This document shows positions 12,400 through 22,289 of a DNA stretch of 64,000 nucleotides, piece after piece (within the stretch, counting starts at the first letter, position 1; every line of letters starts with the position of its first letter). The stretch covers positions 10,324,001 to 10,388,000 of the forward strand of contig NC_071354.1 in NCBI RefSeq assembly GCF_943734655.1, written 5' to 3'. The stretch is from Sabethes cyaneus. Taxonomy: Eukaryota > Arthropoda > Insecta > Diptera > Culicidae. The notes below the pieces were generated by a model. The model had not been told where the DNA came from and searched no databases. It saw nothing but the letters and a program-made list of their open reading frames with translations. Position numbers and translations under genes: made by a program.

Positions 12400-13695
12400 A
12401 TGGAAGAATTTTTCAAAGCAGGAGATGCGTTAGGGAATTTACATGCTAATTTAAAAAAACATGCCAATTATAAACCAGGCACTAAGGTAAGGAAAATAAA
12501 GGAAATCCAAACCATATTAGAAGAGCTAAAAAGGGCCGTAAACAAATGTAAAGCAATAGAGACTAAAGCCCAATTTAAAAGAAGATATCTACAACTGAAG
12601 TCTGTTGCTAGGCAGTGCTATAAGCTGCTTGGCTCAGTACCTGCTAACCTAGACGACACCTTAGCCCCTGAAGGCACTAAAGGGGGTGAGGGTGAAAATT
12701 CGAAAATACAAGATAACGAAGAAGACTCAGAGGAATCAAACGACGACGAGGAAGTTCTTCAAGAAGAATTTTCAGACTTCGAAGAAGAAGAACGCTACGA
12801 AATGGCGACCAAACTAGACCTTAGCTTGGCCATGAAGGTAGTCGACAGATATAATGGCGAACCATCGAAACTGTCCATATTTATTGAAACCGTCGAATTG
12901 CTGGAGGAATACTCCAACGGAGTTCCACCAGCAGACGTCCTGAAATTTTTAAAAACAAGACTAGTAGGCGCAGCCCACGGGGCAATCGATAATGCCCGAA
13001 CAACCGCCGAGGCGTTTGATGCACTGAAAAGAAAATTTTCGGTGAAAATTACACCGAGAGCGGTGGAAAAGGAGATGGCATTGAAAAAACAACATTCTAA
13101 ACAAATCGCAGAGTTCGGCGCGGACATAGAAAACCTGTCCGCTAAATTGGCAGCCGCACACGTTTCAATGGGAACTTTCCCAAGTGAGGCGGCAGCCCTA
13201 AATATTGTCGAACCTGTAGCGGTTCAGGCATTTGTCGAGGGATTGAAAGATCCCTCAACACAATTTTTCGTAAAAGCACGGAATCCGACATCGCTAAATA
13301 AAGCGATATCGGATGCGTTGGAGTGCCAAAGTACTCCAAAAACTGAAAATAGTTTAGAAAATATGATGGCACTATGGTGCACATCAGGAAGAACGCCCTA
13401 TAGGGGCAACGATCGAAATAATTGGAGAAGCCGAGGAAGCTCTAGAGGTCGTGGTGGTTACCGAGGAAACACTAGGTACCGTGGTAGGGGTACACAACAC
13501 AATAACAACTATGGTTATAACAATAACCACCAAACCAACCAAACCTACCGAGGAAATAACAGTCGCGGGAGGAACAACGGACATGTGGCACATATGGCCG
13601 AACCTCAGCAACGACAACAACAGCAACAACAAACACAACAACAGCAACAACAACAACCTGTAGAAGAGGCACATTTAATCGATCTTTTTCGTTAA
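12400..13695 (+). CDS. gag: Retrotransposon gag (RGG-box type, no zinc knuckle)
   Basis: 431 codons. The N-terminal 110 residues are helical and basic, followed by an acidic EDSEESNDDEE stretch, then a Gag-core-like region (about 125-320: LDLSLAMKVVDRYNGEPSKL ... FVEGLKDPSTQFFVKA). The C-terminal nucleic-acid-binding part has no CCHC box; it is an Arg/Gly/Tyr/Asn-rich RGG domain (SRGRGGYRGNTRYRGRG) followed by a poly-Gln run. The product would form the virus-like particle and bind element RNA. Upstream, a TTTTGTTTTAG ending at 12385 looks like a splice acceptor 15 nt before the start codon, so a spliced gag mRNA that skips the small ORF is possible. It ends CTT TTT CGT TAA, where pol begins in the +1 frame. 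Confidence 0.88.
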   Translation: MEEFFKAGDALGNLHANLKKHANYKPGTKVRKIKEIQTILEELKRAVNKCKAIETKAQFKRRYLQLKSVARQCYKLLGSVPANLDDTLAPEGTKGGEGENSKIQDNEEDSEESNDDEEVLQEEFSDFEEEERYEMATKLDLSLAMKVVDRYNGEPSKLSIFIETVELLEEYSNGVPPADVLKFLKTRLVGAAHGAIDNARTTAEAFDALKRKFSVKITPRAVEKEMALKKQHSKQIAEFGADIENLSAKLAAAHVSMGTFPSEAAALNIVEPVAVQAFVEGLKDPSTQFFVKARNPTSLNKAISDALECQSTPKTENSLENMMALWCTSGRTPYRGNDRNNWRSRGSSRGRGGYRGNTRYRGRGTQHNNNYGYNNNHQTNQTYRGNNSRGRNNGHVAHMAEPQQRQQQQQQTQQQQQQQPVEEAHLIDLFR

Positions 13696-16600
13696 TTTTA
13701 GTGCGAAGAAGGCTCTCAGAGCAAAATTTAAATTATTTGGCAGAGTAATAGAACTCATAATTGACAGTGGAGCATCTTGTTGTATTCTGGACAAAAGATG
13801 TCTTCCCGAATTTATCAATATCAATAATTCACACACATTAGAAATCAGTGGTGTAAACGGAGTAACCCGTACTCTGGGATCCGTTGACACTTTTGTGGGG
13901 TACAAGTCTGTGGAATATCCCATTAAATTTAATATTATAGAGAGCTTGCCGGATGCAGTTAACGGCTTGATTGGCACAGATTTTTTGAGAGAATTTGGAG
14001 CCATTGTTGATTTTGTGGGTATGGAGATGAGATTGCAACAACCAAAAACTGAAACATGCTACATTATACCGGCTCGTACTGAGGTGGTAAGGTACGTTGA
14101 TACCGGTGTGACGGGTACTTGTGTGGTACTACAACAAGAAATAATGCCACATGTTTTCATAGCAAATTCAATATCAGTTCCAAAAGAAGGGAAATTACCC
14201 GTAAGAATTATTAATATAGCAAATAAGGAAATTTGCATTGAAACAAAAAATATTGAAACAAAGGATCTAAGGGATTACAATGTGGTAGGAAAAATTAAAC
14301 TGCCAAAATACGATACTAATAGAGCAAGTAAACTTTTAAATGAGTTGAACTTGAAACATTTGACAAAACAAGATCAGGCAGAGATGCAGAGGCTATGCTT
14401 AAAATACGCTGATGTGTTTTGCTTGAAAGACGACAAATTAACAGTAACGGATAAGTACACATCCAGTATTAAAATAAAGGATGGCACAACTCCAATATTT
14501 TCTAAACAATATCGCCTTCCCCTGGCGCAAAAAAGGGAAATAAATGACCAGATTGATAGGATGATGTCAGATGGAGTCATTGAAAAGACTAGTTCCGAAT
14601 GGAATAGCCCAATTTTACTAGTGCCAAAAAAGTCGGCGAATGACAAAAAGAAATGGAGGTTGGTTGTTGATTATCGGAAACTTAACAATGTTCTTGAGAA
14701 CGATACATTTCCACTCCCAAATATAGAGGAGGTCATAGACTCATTGGCAGGAGCGAAGTACTTTTCGCATTTAGACTTGTCCCAAGGGTACTACCAATGC
14801 AATTTGAAGCAAGAGGATAGGCCACTAACAGCTTTCTCGACGTCGTCTGGACAATATCAGATGACAAGGCTTCCAATGGGACTAAAAATAAGCCCAGCAT
14901 CATTTTCAAGACTAATGACCATAGCGATGGCAGGTCTTAATGGAGAGAAGTGTTTAGTATATTTGGATGATCTCATCATATTTGGTAGAAATCTAGAAGA
15001 GCATAACAAAAATCTCTCGAACGTTTTCCGAAGATTGCGAGAGGTAAATTTAAAACTAAACCCCGAAAAATGCAATTTTTTGCAAGAAAATTTAGTATAC
15101 CTGGGACATTACATATCTGCTGAAGGCATCAGGCCTGATCCTGCTAAAATCGAAGCAGTGAAAAAATGGCCGATCCCTTCCACTGCGGATGAAGTCAAGC
15201 GATTCGTTGCTTTCGCAAATTACTATCGGAAGCACATAAAAGACTTTGCTAGGCTTTGCACACCGTTAAACAAGTTGACCAGAAAGGGTGTAAAGTTTGA
15301 ATGGAGTAGCGAATGCCACAACTCATTCGAGAATTTAAAACAATGTTTTATAAATCCACCAGTACTGGATTACCCGGATCTAACGGAGACCAACAAATTC
15401 AACTTACATACGGATGCGTCTGGATATGCGATTGGTGCTGTGCTATCTAATAGCAACGGCAAACCGGTTGCATATGCCAGCAAGACTCTGAATAAAGCCG
15501 AATCAAATTACAGTACGATAGAAAAGGAGTTATTGGCTATGGTGTGGGCTATCAAGCATTTTCGACCATACCTGTATGGAAGAAGATTTGAAGTCTACAG
15601 TGACCATAGACCATTAGTTTACCTTTTTACTTTAGCTGACCCCTCCAGCAGATTAACAAAATTCAGGTTAGCTTTAGAAGAATATGATTTTGAAGTAACT
15701 TTCAGGAAAGGAAGCGAGAATGTGATAGCGGACGCGTTGTCACGCATTTCGATTCAAGACCTGAAAACACTTCATGAAAAAACTGTTCTAGTCGTTACCA
15801 GAGCTTCGAAACTTAAAGGCGAAAAAGCGAATGACGATAGGACTGATCAACCTTCGTCTAAACAAGACAAATACGTTAAAATGGTAATGAAAGATAACAT
15901 AAAAAGCATGCAAATCTCCACAGATGTAATTGAAATTCCCCTCAAAAGGACACAAATTGACCTACGGGCAATGTTGTCGAAGGTGGCGGAATATTCAAAA
16001 ATTAATAATATAAAATATATAATCATCAAAAATAATAAGGAGACATATGACGTCATTAAAAAATATGAAGAACTACAGATATATGGTCGACCATCATCAG
16101 TAAAAACATTACCAATTTTAATAAAAATCGGAGAGCAAATAGAAGAAGTAACAGACGAAAGGTCAAAGCTTTTAATACTAAACGACTACCATATATTACC
16201 GACAGCGGGACATGCGGGTATTAGACGCACACTTGCAACTATAAGCAAAAGATATTTTTGGAAAAACATGAAATGCGATGTAGAGAATTTCATTAAAAAA
16301 TGCAAGCAATGCCAGATATCAAAAGTTGGGAGATGCGGAAAAACTCCAATGATCATTACGACAACAGCAAGCACAGCATTTGAAAAAATCTACGTAGATT
16401 TGGTTGGTCCTTTGATACCTACCAATGGATACGAATATATACTAACAACGCAATGCGAGTTAACAAAATTTATAACCGCAACACCGATACCTAACAAGTC
16501 AACAGAGACAGTAGCTAAAGCATTCGTGGAGCATGTTATTTTAAAATATGGTGTTCCACAACGAATTGCGTCGGATAGAGGAACAGAGTTTATGTCGAGT

Positions 16601-17188
16601 TTGTTTACATCCATTGCCAAATTATTGAATATTCAAAAACTAAATTCTACAGCTTACCATCATGAAACTATAGGTTCTTTGGAGAACACACACAAATGTT
16701 TAGGAAACTTTTTACGCATCTATTGTAACGAAAAATTATTTTCTTGGGTACATTGGATACCATTTTACACATTCGCATATAACAATACCGTTCACACTAA
16801 CACTGGATACACACCTTTTTATTTAGTATTCGGAAAAAATAGTAACATGCCTTCAAATTTAACAAATGATAATCCAGTGCCTATTTATGACATAGACAAC
16901 TATAGCAAGCAATTGACGTTAAAGTTACAAGTATGCCATCAAGAAATAAGAGAAAACCTTCTTTCTAGCAAGATGAAAAGAACAATGAAAAATAACTTAA
17001 ACATTGTACCAAAATGTTATAACAAAGATGACTTAGTCCTAATTAAAAATGAAATAGGTAAAAAATTGGACAATAAATTTATAGGTCCATACAGAGTAGT
17101 AGAGGACATAGACTCAAATATAAGGGTAGAGATCAATGGTAAAGAGGATATAATACATAAAAATAGAATAAAAAGTTATAAGGAATGA
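13679..17188 (+). CDS. pol: Retrotransposon pol: protease, RT, RNase H, integrase
   Basis: Open from 13679 to the stop ending at 17188, about 1169 codons; the first ATG (13895) lies after the protease active site, so ATG initiation would lose it and the 5' part must be reached from gag. Aspartic protease DSGASCCIL near 13766; RT with LPMGLKISPASFSRLM and the YLDD catalytic box near 14960; RNase H with HTDASGYAIGAVLS, KELLAMVWA and YSDHRPL; integrase with the HHCC finger (GHAGIRRT ... CKQCQ), and catalytic residues in YVDLVGPL, ASDRGTEFMSSL and GSLENTHK; a GPY-type module (NKFIGPYRVV) near the end. RT-RNaseH-IN order places it in Ty3/gypsy. There are no stops or frameshifts, so it may be active. 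No env follows. Confidence 0.92.
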   Translation, partial: SIFFVNFSAKKALRAKFKLFGRVIELIIDSGASCCILDKRCLPEFININNSHTLEISGVNGVTRTLGSVDTFVGYKSVEYPIKFNIIESLPDAVNGLIGTDFLREFGAIVDFVGMEMRLQQPKTETCYIIPARTEVVRYVDTGVTGTCVVLQQEIMPHVFIANSISVPKEGKLPVRIINIANKEICIETKNIETKDLRDYNVVGKIKLPKYDTNRASKLLNELNLKHLTKQDQAEMQRLCLKYADVFCLKDDKLTVTDKYTSSIKIKDGTTPIFSKQYRLPLAQKREINDQIDRMMSDGVIEKTSSEWNSPILLVPKKSANDKKKWRLVVDYRKLNNVLENDTFPLPNIEEVIDSLAGAKYFSHLDLSQGYYQCNLKQEDRPLTAFSTSSGQYQMTRLPMGLKISPASFSRLMTIAMAGLNGEKCLVYLDDLIIFGRNLEEHNKNLSNVFRRLREVNLKLNPEKCNFLQENLVYLGHYISAEGIRPDPAKIEAVKKWPIPSTADEVKRFVAFANYYRKHIKDFARLCTPLNKLTRKGVKFEWSSECHNSFENLKQCFINPPVLDYPDLTETNKFNLHTDASGYAIGAVLSNSNGKPVAYASKTLNKAESNYSTIEKELLAMVWAIKHFRPYLYGRRFEVYSDHRPLVYLFTLADPSSRLTKFRLALEEYDFEVTFRKGSENVIADALSRISIQDLKTLHEKTVLVVTRASKLKGEKANDDRTDQPSSKQDKYVKMVMKDNIKSMQISTDVIEIPLKRTQIDLRAMLSKVAEYSKINNIKYIIIKNNKETYDVIKKYEELQIYGRPSSVKTLPILIKIGEQIEEVTDERSKLLILNDYHILPTAGHAGIRRTLATISKRYFWKNMKCDVENFIKKCKQCQISKVGRCGKTPMIITTTASTAFEKIYVDLVGPLIPTNGYEYILTTQCELTKFITATPIPNKSTETVAKAFVEHVILKYGVPQRIASDRGTEFMSSLFTSIAKLLNIQKLNSTAYHHETIGSLENTHKCLGNFLRIYCNEKLFSWVHWIPFYTFAYNNTVHTNTGYTPFYLVFGKNSNMPSNLTNDNPVPIYDIDNYSKQLTLKLQVCHQEIRENLLSSKMKRTMKNNLNIVPKCYNKDDLVLIKNEIGKKLDNKFIGPYRVVEDIDSNIRVEINGKEDIIHKNRIKSYKE
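13684..13695 (+). promoter_or_regulatory. Probable +1 ribosomal frameshift site between gag and pol
   Basis: The last gag codons are CTT TTT CGT TAA. The pol frame is +1 relative to gag and is open only from 13679 (a TAA closes it at 13676-13678), so the shift must occur within 13679-13695. A tRNA-Phe on TTT can slip one base to TTC, then GTT continues into pol. TTT followed by CGT and then a stop is a known type of +1-prone context. Confidence 0.62.
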
Positions 17189-17366
17189 AAATAATAATAC
17201 ATATAATTTGAAACAATAGGACGTGTGGTGGACGATTGTTTCATAATGAGTTCTTTCAAATTACATGGGAATAATACGCATTATATAAATCCTAGTTCAT
17301 ATTTCCTTGTTTAGTTTAAAAATTCTTAACTATAGATAACAATTTTTAAAAAATGTAAATAGGGCG
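17189..17366 (+). other. Retrotransposon 3' untranslated region with doubled priming-site motif
   Basis: 178 nt, AT-rich, no ORF. The plus-strand primer region before the 3' LTR is AATAGGGCG. The 20-mer made of this motif and the LTR start (17358-17377) recurs with one mismatch at 17215-17234, 143 bp upstream. Confidence 0.7.
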
Positions 17367-17612
17367 TGTGGTGGACGCTCATGATTGAAATGGTTCAGCG
17401 CGACGCGGATCGGTTATGCTGTATAAGCGTAAACGGACTGTACCGCGTCGAACGGTGACAATTATACGCTGACACAGCGCATAGCGTAAAACGTACGACA
17501 CATAGCATAGGAAGAAATATTTCAGTACAATATAGTCGAGAACGACACGTTACGAGGACCACATCTAGTATTCTTACTCCAAACCGAACCGCCATATCCC
17601 AAGAATATTGCA
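17367..17612 (+). repeat. 3' LTR
   Basis: 246 bp, identical to the 5' LTR on visual comparison over its whole length, followed by TTAT (17613-17616), the second copy of the target duplication. Confidence 0.95.
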
Positions 17613-18169
17613 TTATCACAACAGTATAAAAACAAGTGGAATTTAATTAATGAGAACAAAAAAGTGCTGGGATCAATTAAATTCCTATTAACTTTTCAGT
17701 CGTATCTAGCCGTGTTTAATAGTTGTTGAATATATAATGTCCTTCGGAATGGGCCACATTTATGTTAAATATTCAATTGAAAGGTTACACGGAATTTTTG
17801 ATTCTGAAACGGGAGTCCACTTGGTCCACTCTTCGAGACAAGATTTAAAATTTGTAAAAACTATGAAGTATTTCAATTTTAACATTAAATGGCTACGTTT
17901 ATATTTCGTATATTTCATTCAACGAAATATAAAACAATTGGGACTTTTCTCAAGTATTTTTTTTTATGGATTGCCGAGAAAATTTGCTTGTTTTTAAAAG
18001 ACAACGTTTGCTTGGTTCAAGAGATTCAAGAGTCAAGACTTTTTGAAATAGGTGATGACTTATTCCATGGTTCTATCGGAGCTGGCGACACGAAAAACAG
18101 CGACATGTTGGCCCCTTCGGCAATTACTGACGTTGAGGTGGAGGAAAATTGCTACCGAGGACACCCTGT

Positions 18170-18580
18170 CGAAGGCTAACTGCATCCCCTTATGCTATCA
18201 GAATGTTAGAGGACTCCGCACCGCACCGTTTGGAACAGAATATAAATTGTACCGCAATGACCGTAACCCCATTAGCATGTACAAAGCAAGAGGAGAAGCT
18301 GACATCACTAGACTTTCACCTACTGTTTGGTGATTTTTACCAATCGGACCTTCATTGGAACTGCTATTCATCAGGAAAAGTGTAAGTACTGTAAACAATG
18401 CAGCAGATAAACAGAATAGCCCTGACCGTGCATTGGATTTTATACTTGCTAATGTAAATGCAGTCAATCAATGTGACGTGATCCAACCACCTGAAGCTAT
18501 TATCCAATTTGATCCATTATATGCTCCACTACTTGTCACTCTTGGCTGCCCACCTTTCGTTCGATATAATAACATACCCC
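18170..18580 (+). pseudogene. Jockey/CR1-like LINE endonuclease fragment
   Basis: Frames spell IPLCYQNVRGLRT (the ORF2 endonuclease start of this LINE group), YRNDRNPISMYKARG, then NSPDRALDFILAN and PPEAIIQFDPLYAPLLVTLG, which follow the order of the endonuclease domain and its exit (LDLVLSN ... DPYHPPL). Several frameshifts and an internal deletion; inactive. Confidence 0.66.
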
Positions 18581-18585
18581 GTTAG

Positions 18586-19150
18586 TTGACTTCAAAGCTG
18601 CATACGATACCATTGACCGAAAAGAGAGCTATGGAAAATCATGGACGAGGTCGGCTTCCCAGGAAGCTGATCAAACCGCTTCAATATGTCGAGTTTGGGC
18701 GGATCACAAGCCTGTGGCTGAACTGTACCGCAGACTGCGACTGCGTGAAGCAGAAACGATTGCGGCGTCTAAAACAAAGTACATGCTGGCCAGTGGAATC
18801 GAGGCCAGTCGACGCGGTTTCGGGTGGCAGTGTAACCATCGACGGCGATGAGTTTAAGGTTCAACCTTGGCTTACTGGCAACAACGGACAATGACACCAG
18901 GCGTGAGAATCGAAGGCGTATTTCCAGCAGAAGTCGTGCTTACTGTGGGCTTCACAAGCAATTGCGGTCGAACAGGTTATTTAGACACTTTTAGGCCGTT
19001 TGTCCTCTATGAGAATGGTACGCGGACAATGCTTCGAGGAGGACCTGCGAGTTGGTGCTCGTGGTTTCCGAAAGACGACTGCTAAGAACGATCGTCAGCG
19101 ATGTACAGAAGAACCATGAGCTCGAATACCTTCGAACGTACCGAAGAATT
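18586..19150 (+). pseudogene. RTE/R4-like LINE RT and C-terminal fragment, nested
   Basis: Just after the previous fragment, the strand reads VDFKAAYDTIDRKE, LWKIMDEVGFPGKLIKPLQ, a deletion, KTKYMLASGIEAS, GGSVTIDGDEFKV and, frameshifted, LLRTIVSDVQKNHE. These are successive RT to post-RT blocks of the same LINE family seen at 1775 and 48225. Many frameshifts. It splits Jockey-like pieces on both sides, suggesting insertion of one LINE into another. Confidence 0.66.
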
Positions 19151-19380
19151 ACGGTGTCTACCGACAAAAAAGCAGCGTTCGACCGCATTAACTACGTTTT
19201 ACTACTAGCCAAAATAAAGCACCTAGGTGCTGCTGCTTTTGTCAGGTGGTTGAAATCTTTCCTCAAAAGCCACTGATTTGCGACTCCCCAAAGTACCTTG
19301 AGGCGTTCCTCATGGTAGCCACGTAGGACCCTTGCTATTACCGCTGTATTAAAACGATATTTCCTCTAGGGTGTGGAATC
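19150..19380 (+). pseudogene. Jockey-like LINE reverse transcriptase fragment
   Basis: STDKKAAFDRINYVLLLAKI and LGAAAFVRWLKSFL, then a frameshifted VPHGSHVGPLLL, match the RT blocks DxSAAFDxINH ... WFxSYL ... GVPQGSxLGPLLF of Jockey-group LINEs. Probably the continuation of the endonuclease fragment at 18170-18580. Confidence 0.7.
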
Positions 19381-19504
19381 ATGACGCGAATGACCTCAAA
19401 ATCTACCATGTTTTTCGTCGCCAAGTGCTCCGTAATCAGTTACAGCCGAAAGAAAGTTCCAATTCAATACAGTTATTTCATAAACAACCAGAGGACTGGA
19501 GTTA

Positions 19505-19615
19505 GTACTAGCCCTGCAATTGTCTATGTCTATTGCTCTAGCCTCTGCGAAGTTTGTCGAGTAAAAATAGAAGGTCAAGTTCCGAAAGCGGGTTGTAACA
19601 CCAAAGATCCAAAGC
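19505..19615 (+). repeat. SINE-like copy B (3' body only)
   Basis: TAGTACTAGCCCTGCAATTG, CTCTGCGAAGTTTGTC, GAAGGTCAAGTTCCGAAAGC and TAACACCAAAGATCCAAAGC follow the body-to-tail order of the SINE at 23600-23770, without the tRNA-like head. Confidence 0.55.
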
Positions 19616-20144
19616 ATAAAAAACAGGCACACATATGTATAAGTTTTGAATCGTATTTCATCCTCTAATTAGCTCATGAATTTTGGGTATGAAAATTAAT
19701 AGTTTTAGATCGGTTCAACAGAGAGCTTCAGAATGGAATTTTTCCAAGTAATCTCCGATCCGAGAATTGACCTGTTCTGATCATGAACCATATTGTGAAT
19801 TCCGATCGGGACTTCGTACTTTGCCTGAAAGAAGCAGTAGTAAGTAAACCTCTCCTTATAGATGGAACAGGGACGTAAAATGCGCTGGTTGGTGACCAAA
19901 ATCTGAAGACATTTGACAGTATTTCTTGCGACCAGTCATGCGGCAGGTTTCCAGTACACACGCACCGAGAAGAAATACCAGAATAACGATAACATCGCTT
20001 GCTCGTCGTGTCGTACACACTTCGAAGCATTCATATGCCTACAGCTTTTCCCCAAATAATGCGGATTTAAGGAAGAACGTTCCCAAAATTGAAAAAGAAC
20101 TCTTCTGCATCTATTCTTACAAGATCTTTAAAGTAGTGATCAAC

Positions 20145-21412
20145 AACAACTTCGTGCAAAAATTCAACAATTTTCATTACATAAATTTCAGGTGAAAAAC
20201 ACATCAATAATTACACCTTATTAACACCTAATTACACCTCTTGTACATCGCTTGTTCATACTATTCCAGCTAGAACTGTAAGCAAAAAGCGGCGAATGCC
20301 TGCCTGTCACTTGTATACTGTGACATTTTCTTCGATTGGTCACAGTGCAAATAAGAATGTTTGCTTATTAGCATTTATGTATTCCAGCTAGTTTTAACAC
20401 ATCAAGAGATTGGCTCTCTCGATACAGAAACAATATGAAGCGACGGTATTGGCTGTGATTCTGACATTGCACTGCATACTGGCAAATGTATAGAAAAAAT
20501 GTAACCAGCGGGTCTAGGACTGGACTTCAAGTCGACAGCAGCAGACAGTACCTCATACTATGTATTATCATTAAACAACTAACTCATTCCTTCTAGTGCC
20601 GACGCACCAAAACATGCCGTCTGAAGGCATCAGGAGGTAAACCAGAGAAATGGTCGACAGGTGCAAGCAGTTATCTGTGATGAACACCCCAGTCATGATA
20701 CTGTAGAAAGAGAAAGCACGGATGTTATTCCAGGAGTTTTCAAGAAAGACAGCACCAGATTTCCAGCAATTTCAAGAACAACTTCGTGCAAAAATTCAAC
20801 AATTTTCATTACATAAATTTCAGGTGAAAAACACATCAATAATTACACCTTATTAACACCTAATTACACCTCAATCGCTTGTCCATACTATTCCAGCTAG
20901 AACTGTAAGCAAAAAGCGGCGAATGCCTACCTGTCACTTGTATACTGTGACATTTTCTTCGACTGGTCACAGTGCAAATAAGAACGTTTGCTTATTAGCA
21001 TTTATGTATTCCAGCTAGTTTTAACACATCAAGAGATAGGCTCTCTCGATACAGAAATAATGCGAAGCGACGGTATTGGCTGAAATTCCGACATGACACT
21101 GCATACTGGCAAATGTATAGAAAAAATGTAACTATCGGGTCTAGGACTGGGCTTCAAGTCGGCGCTAGCAGAGGACCTCATACTATGTATTATGATTAAA
21201 CAAGTAACTCATTCCTTCTAGTGCCGACGCACCCAAAACATGCCGTCTGAAGGCTCATGCCAAACAAACCTGAGAAATGGTCGACAGGTGCAAGCAGTTA
21301 TCTGTGATGAACACCCCAGTCATGATACTGTAGAAAGAGCAAGCTCGGATGTTATTCCAGGAGTTTCCAAGAAAGACTGCGCTGTACCAGCACCAGATTT
21401 CCAGCAGTTTAA
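20145..21412. repeat. Tandem duplication, two units of about 632 bp
   Basis: The segment starting ACAACTTCGTGCAAAAATTC at 20146 returns at 20778 and runs in parallel to about 21412, with the same landmarks (TTACACCTTATTAACACCTA, TTCCAGCTAGAACTGTAAGC, TATTCCAGCTAGTTTTAAC, CAAAACATGCCGTCTGAAGG, CAGTTATCTGTGATGAACAC). Units differ by scattered substitutions and small indels. The junction lies around 20777. No coding potential is visible. Confidence 0.85.
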
Positions 21413-21511
21413 AGAATTCGGAGTGCTGTGAAAACCAACAAAACCTTTGGTAAGGACCGACTGCCAGCGTAGCTCCTTAGATATGGCAGAGAAACGGTGG
21501 TGTTAATGGGA

Positions 21512-22015
21512 CTATCCAGCTTTCCACGAGTGATTATGGCGGCTGATGGGTACAACTTTCTGAAGGGCACAGTTCGGTTTTGACATTCAATGCAGAAGCG
21601 GTTACTGCGGTTACTATGGAAGCCACTACGGTTGTTTGCTGGTTGAGTGGAAAAATGTAAACATTGTTTAGTTTTCGCCGACCAGCCGAGGAGAGGAATT
21701 TAGTTGAAGGGAAGCGAATTTTTGTGCTTTCTTAGCTATTATTTTTTGAAATAATCTTTGCATTGGGTCAATGTGACAATATTTCAGCAAATAATAGCCA
21801 TAAAACTGCGCTTCCGTATAACTAAATTCCGGTTCGGGTGGTCTGCGAAAACTAAACAATGTTTCCACACATTTTTCCACTCAACCGGCAAACAACCGTA
21901 TTGGCTTCCATAGTAACCGCAGTGACTGCTCCTGCTTTGAATGTCAAAATCGAACTGTGCCCTTCAGCAAGTTGTACCCATCAGTCTCCATTATCGCTGG
22001 TGGAAAGCTGGATAG
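21512..22015. mobile_element. Foldback MITE, copy 1
   Basis: About 504 bp that is almost one large palindrome: it begins CTATCCAGCTTTCCAC and ends TGGTGGAAAGCTGGATAG, and the arms (about 220-250 bp each) stay complementary through the GTTACTGCGGTTACTATGGA / TCCATAGTAACCGCAGTGAC and TTTAGTTTTCGC segments, leaving a short central spacer around 21750-21800. The flanking TA could be its target duplication (Tc1/mariner-type), though the exact ends are uncertain. A second copy is at 40048-40545. Open frames inside are shadows of the palindrome. Confidence 0.85.
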
Positions 22016-22289
22016 GGAAAATTAATAGACTTGGGAGGAGAGGGTCTCATCTGTTAAAAAAAAGGGTAAAAAGGGTAGTTGGCTTGAATGCGTTCAACTC
22101 CCACAGCATAACGCAGCTAAACGCCACCTACACAGTACTCTACCAAATGTTGTCACGTTCGCTATAACCGAGAGCCGAAGGACTCGTAGGGAACTTCTAG
22201 CTAGGATTCGCAATGATGACTTCAACATTATAGCCAGAAGTACTGAGGGGCGATCTGCATCGTAATAAAAATGGAGTCTAGAAGAATGA

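Larger units (their letters stand above)
11246..17612 (+). mobile_element. Complete Ty3/gypsy-type LTR retrotransposon, 6367 bp
   Basis: Two LTRs that I find identical base for base (246 bp each), beginning TG and ending CA, flanked by TTAT on both sides (11242-11245 and 17613-17616). Inside, in order: a primer-binding site abutting the 5' LTR, a 400-900-nt leader with a small ORF, gag, pol (PR-RT-RNaseH-IN, the domain order of Ty3/gypsy), and a 178-nt 3' region without env. Identical LTRs and unbroken ORFs indicate a very recent insertion. It lies antisense to the teneurin transcript, so its polyadenylation signals would not act on the host gene. Long-read support would exclude an assembly artefact. 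Confidence 0.95.
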
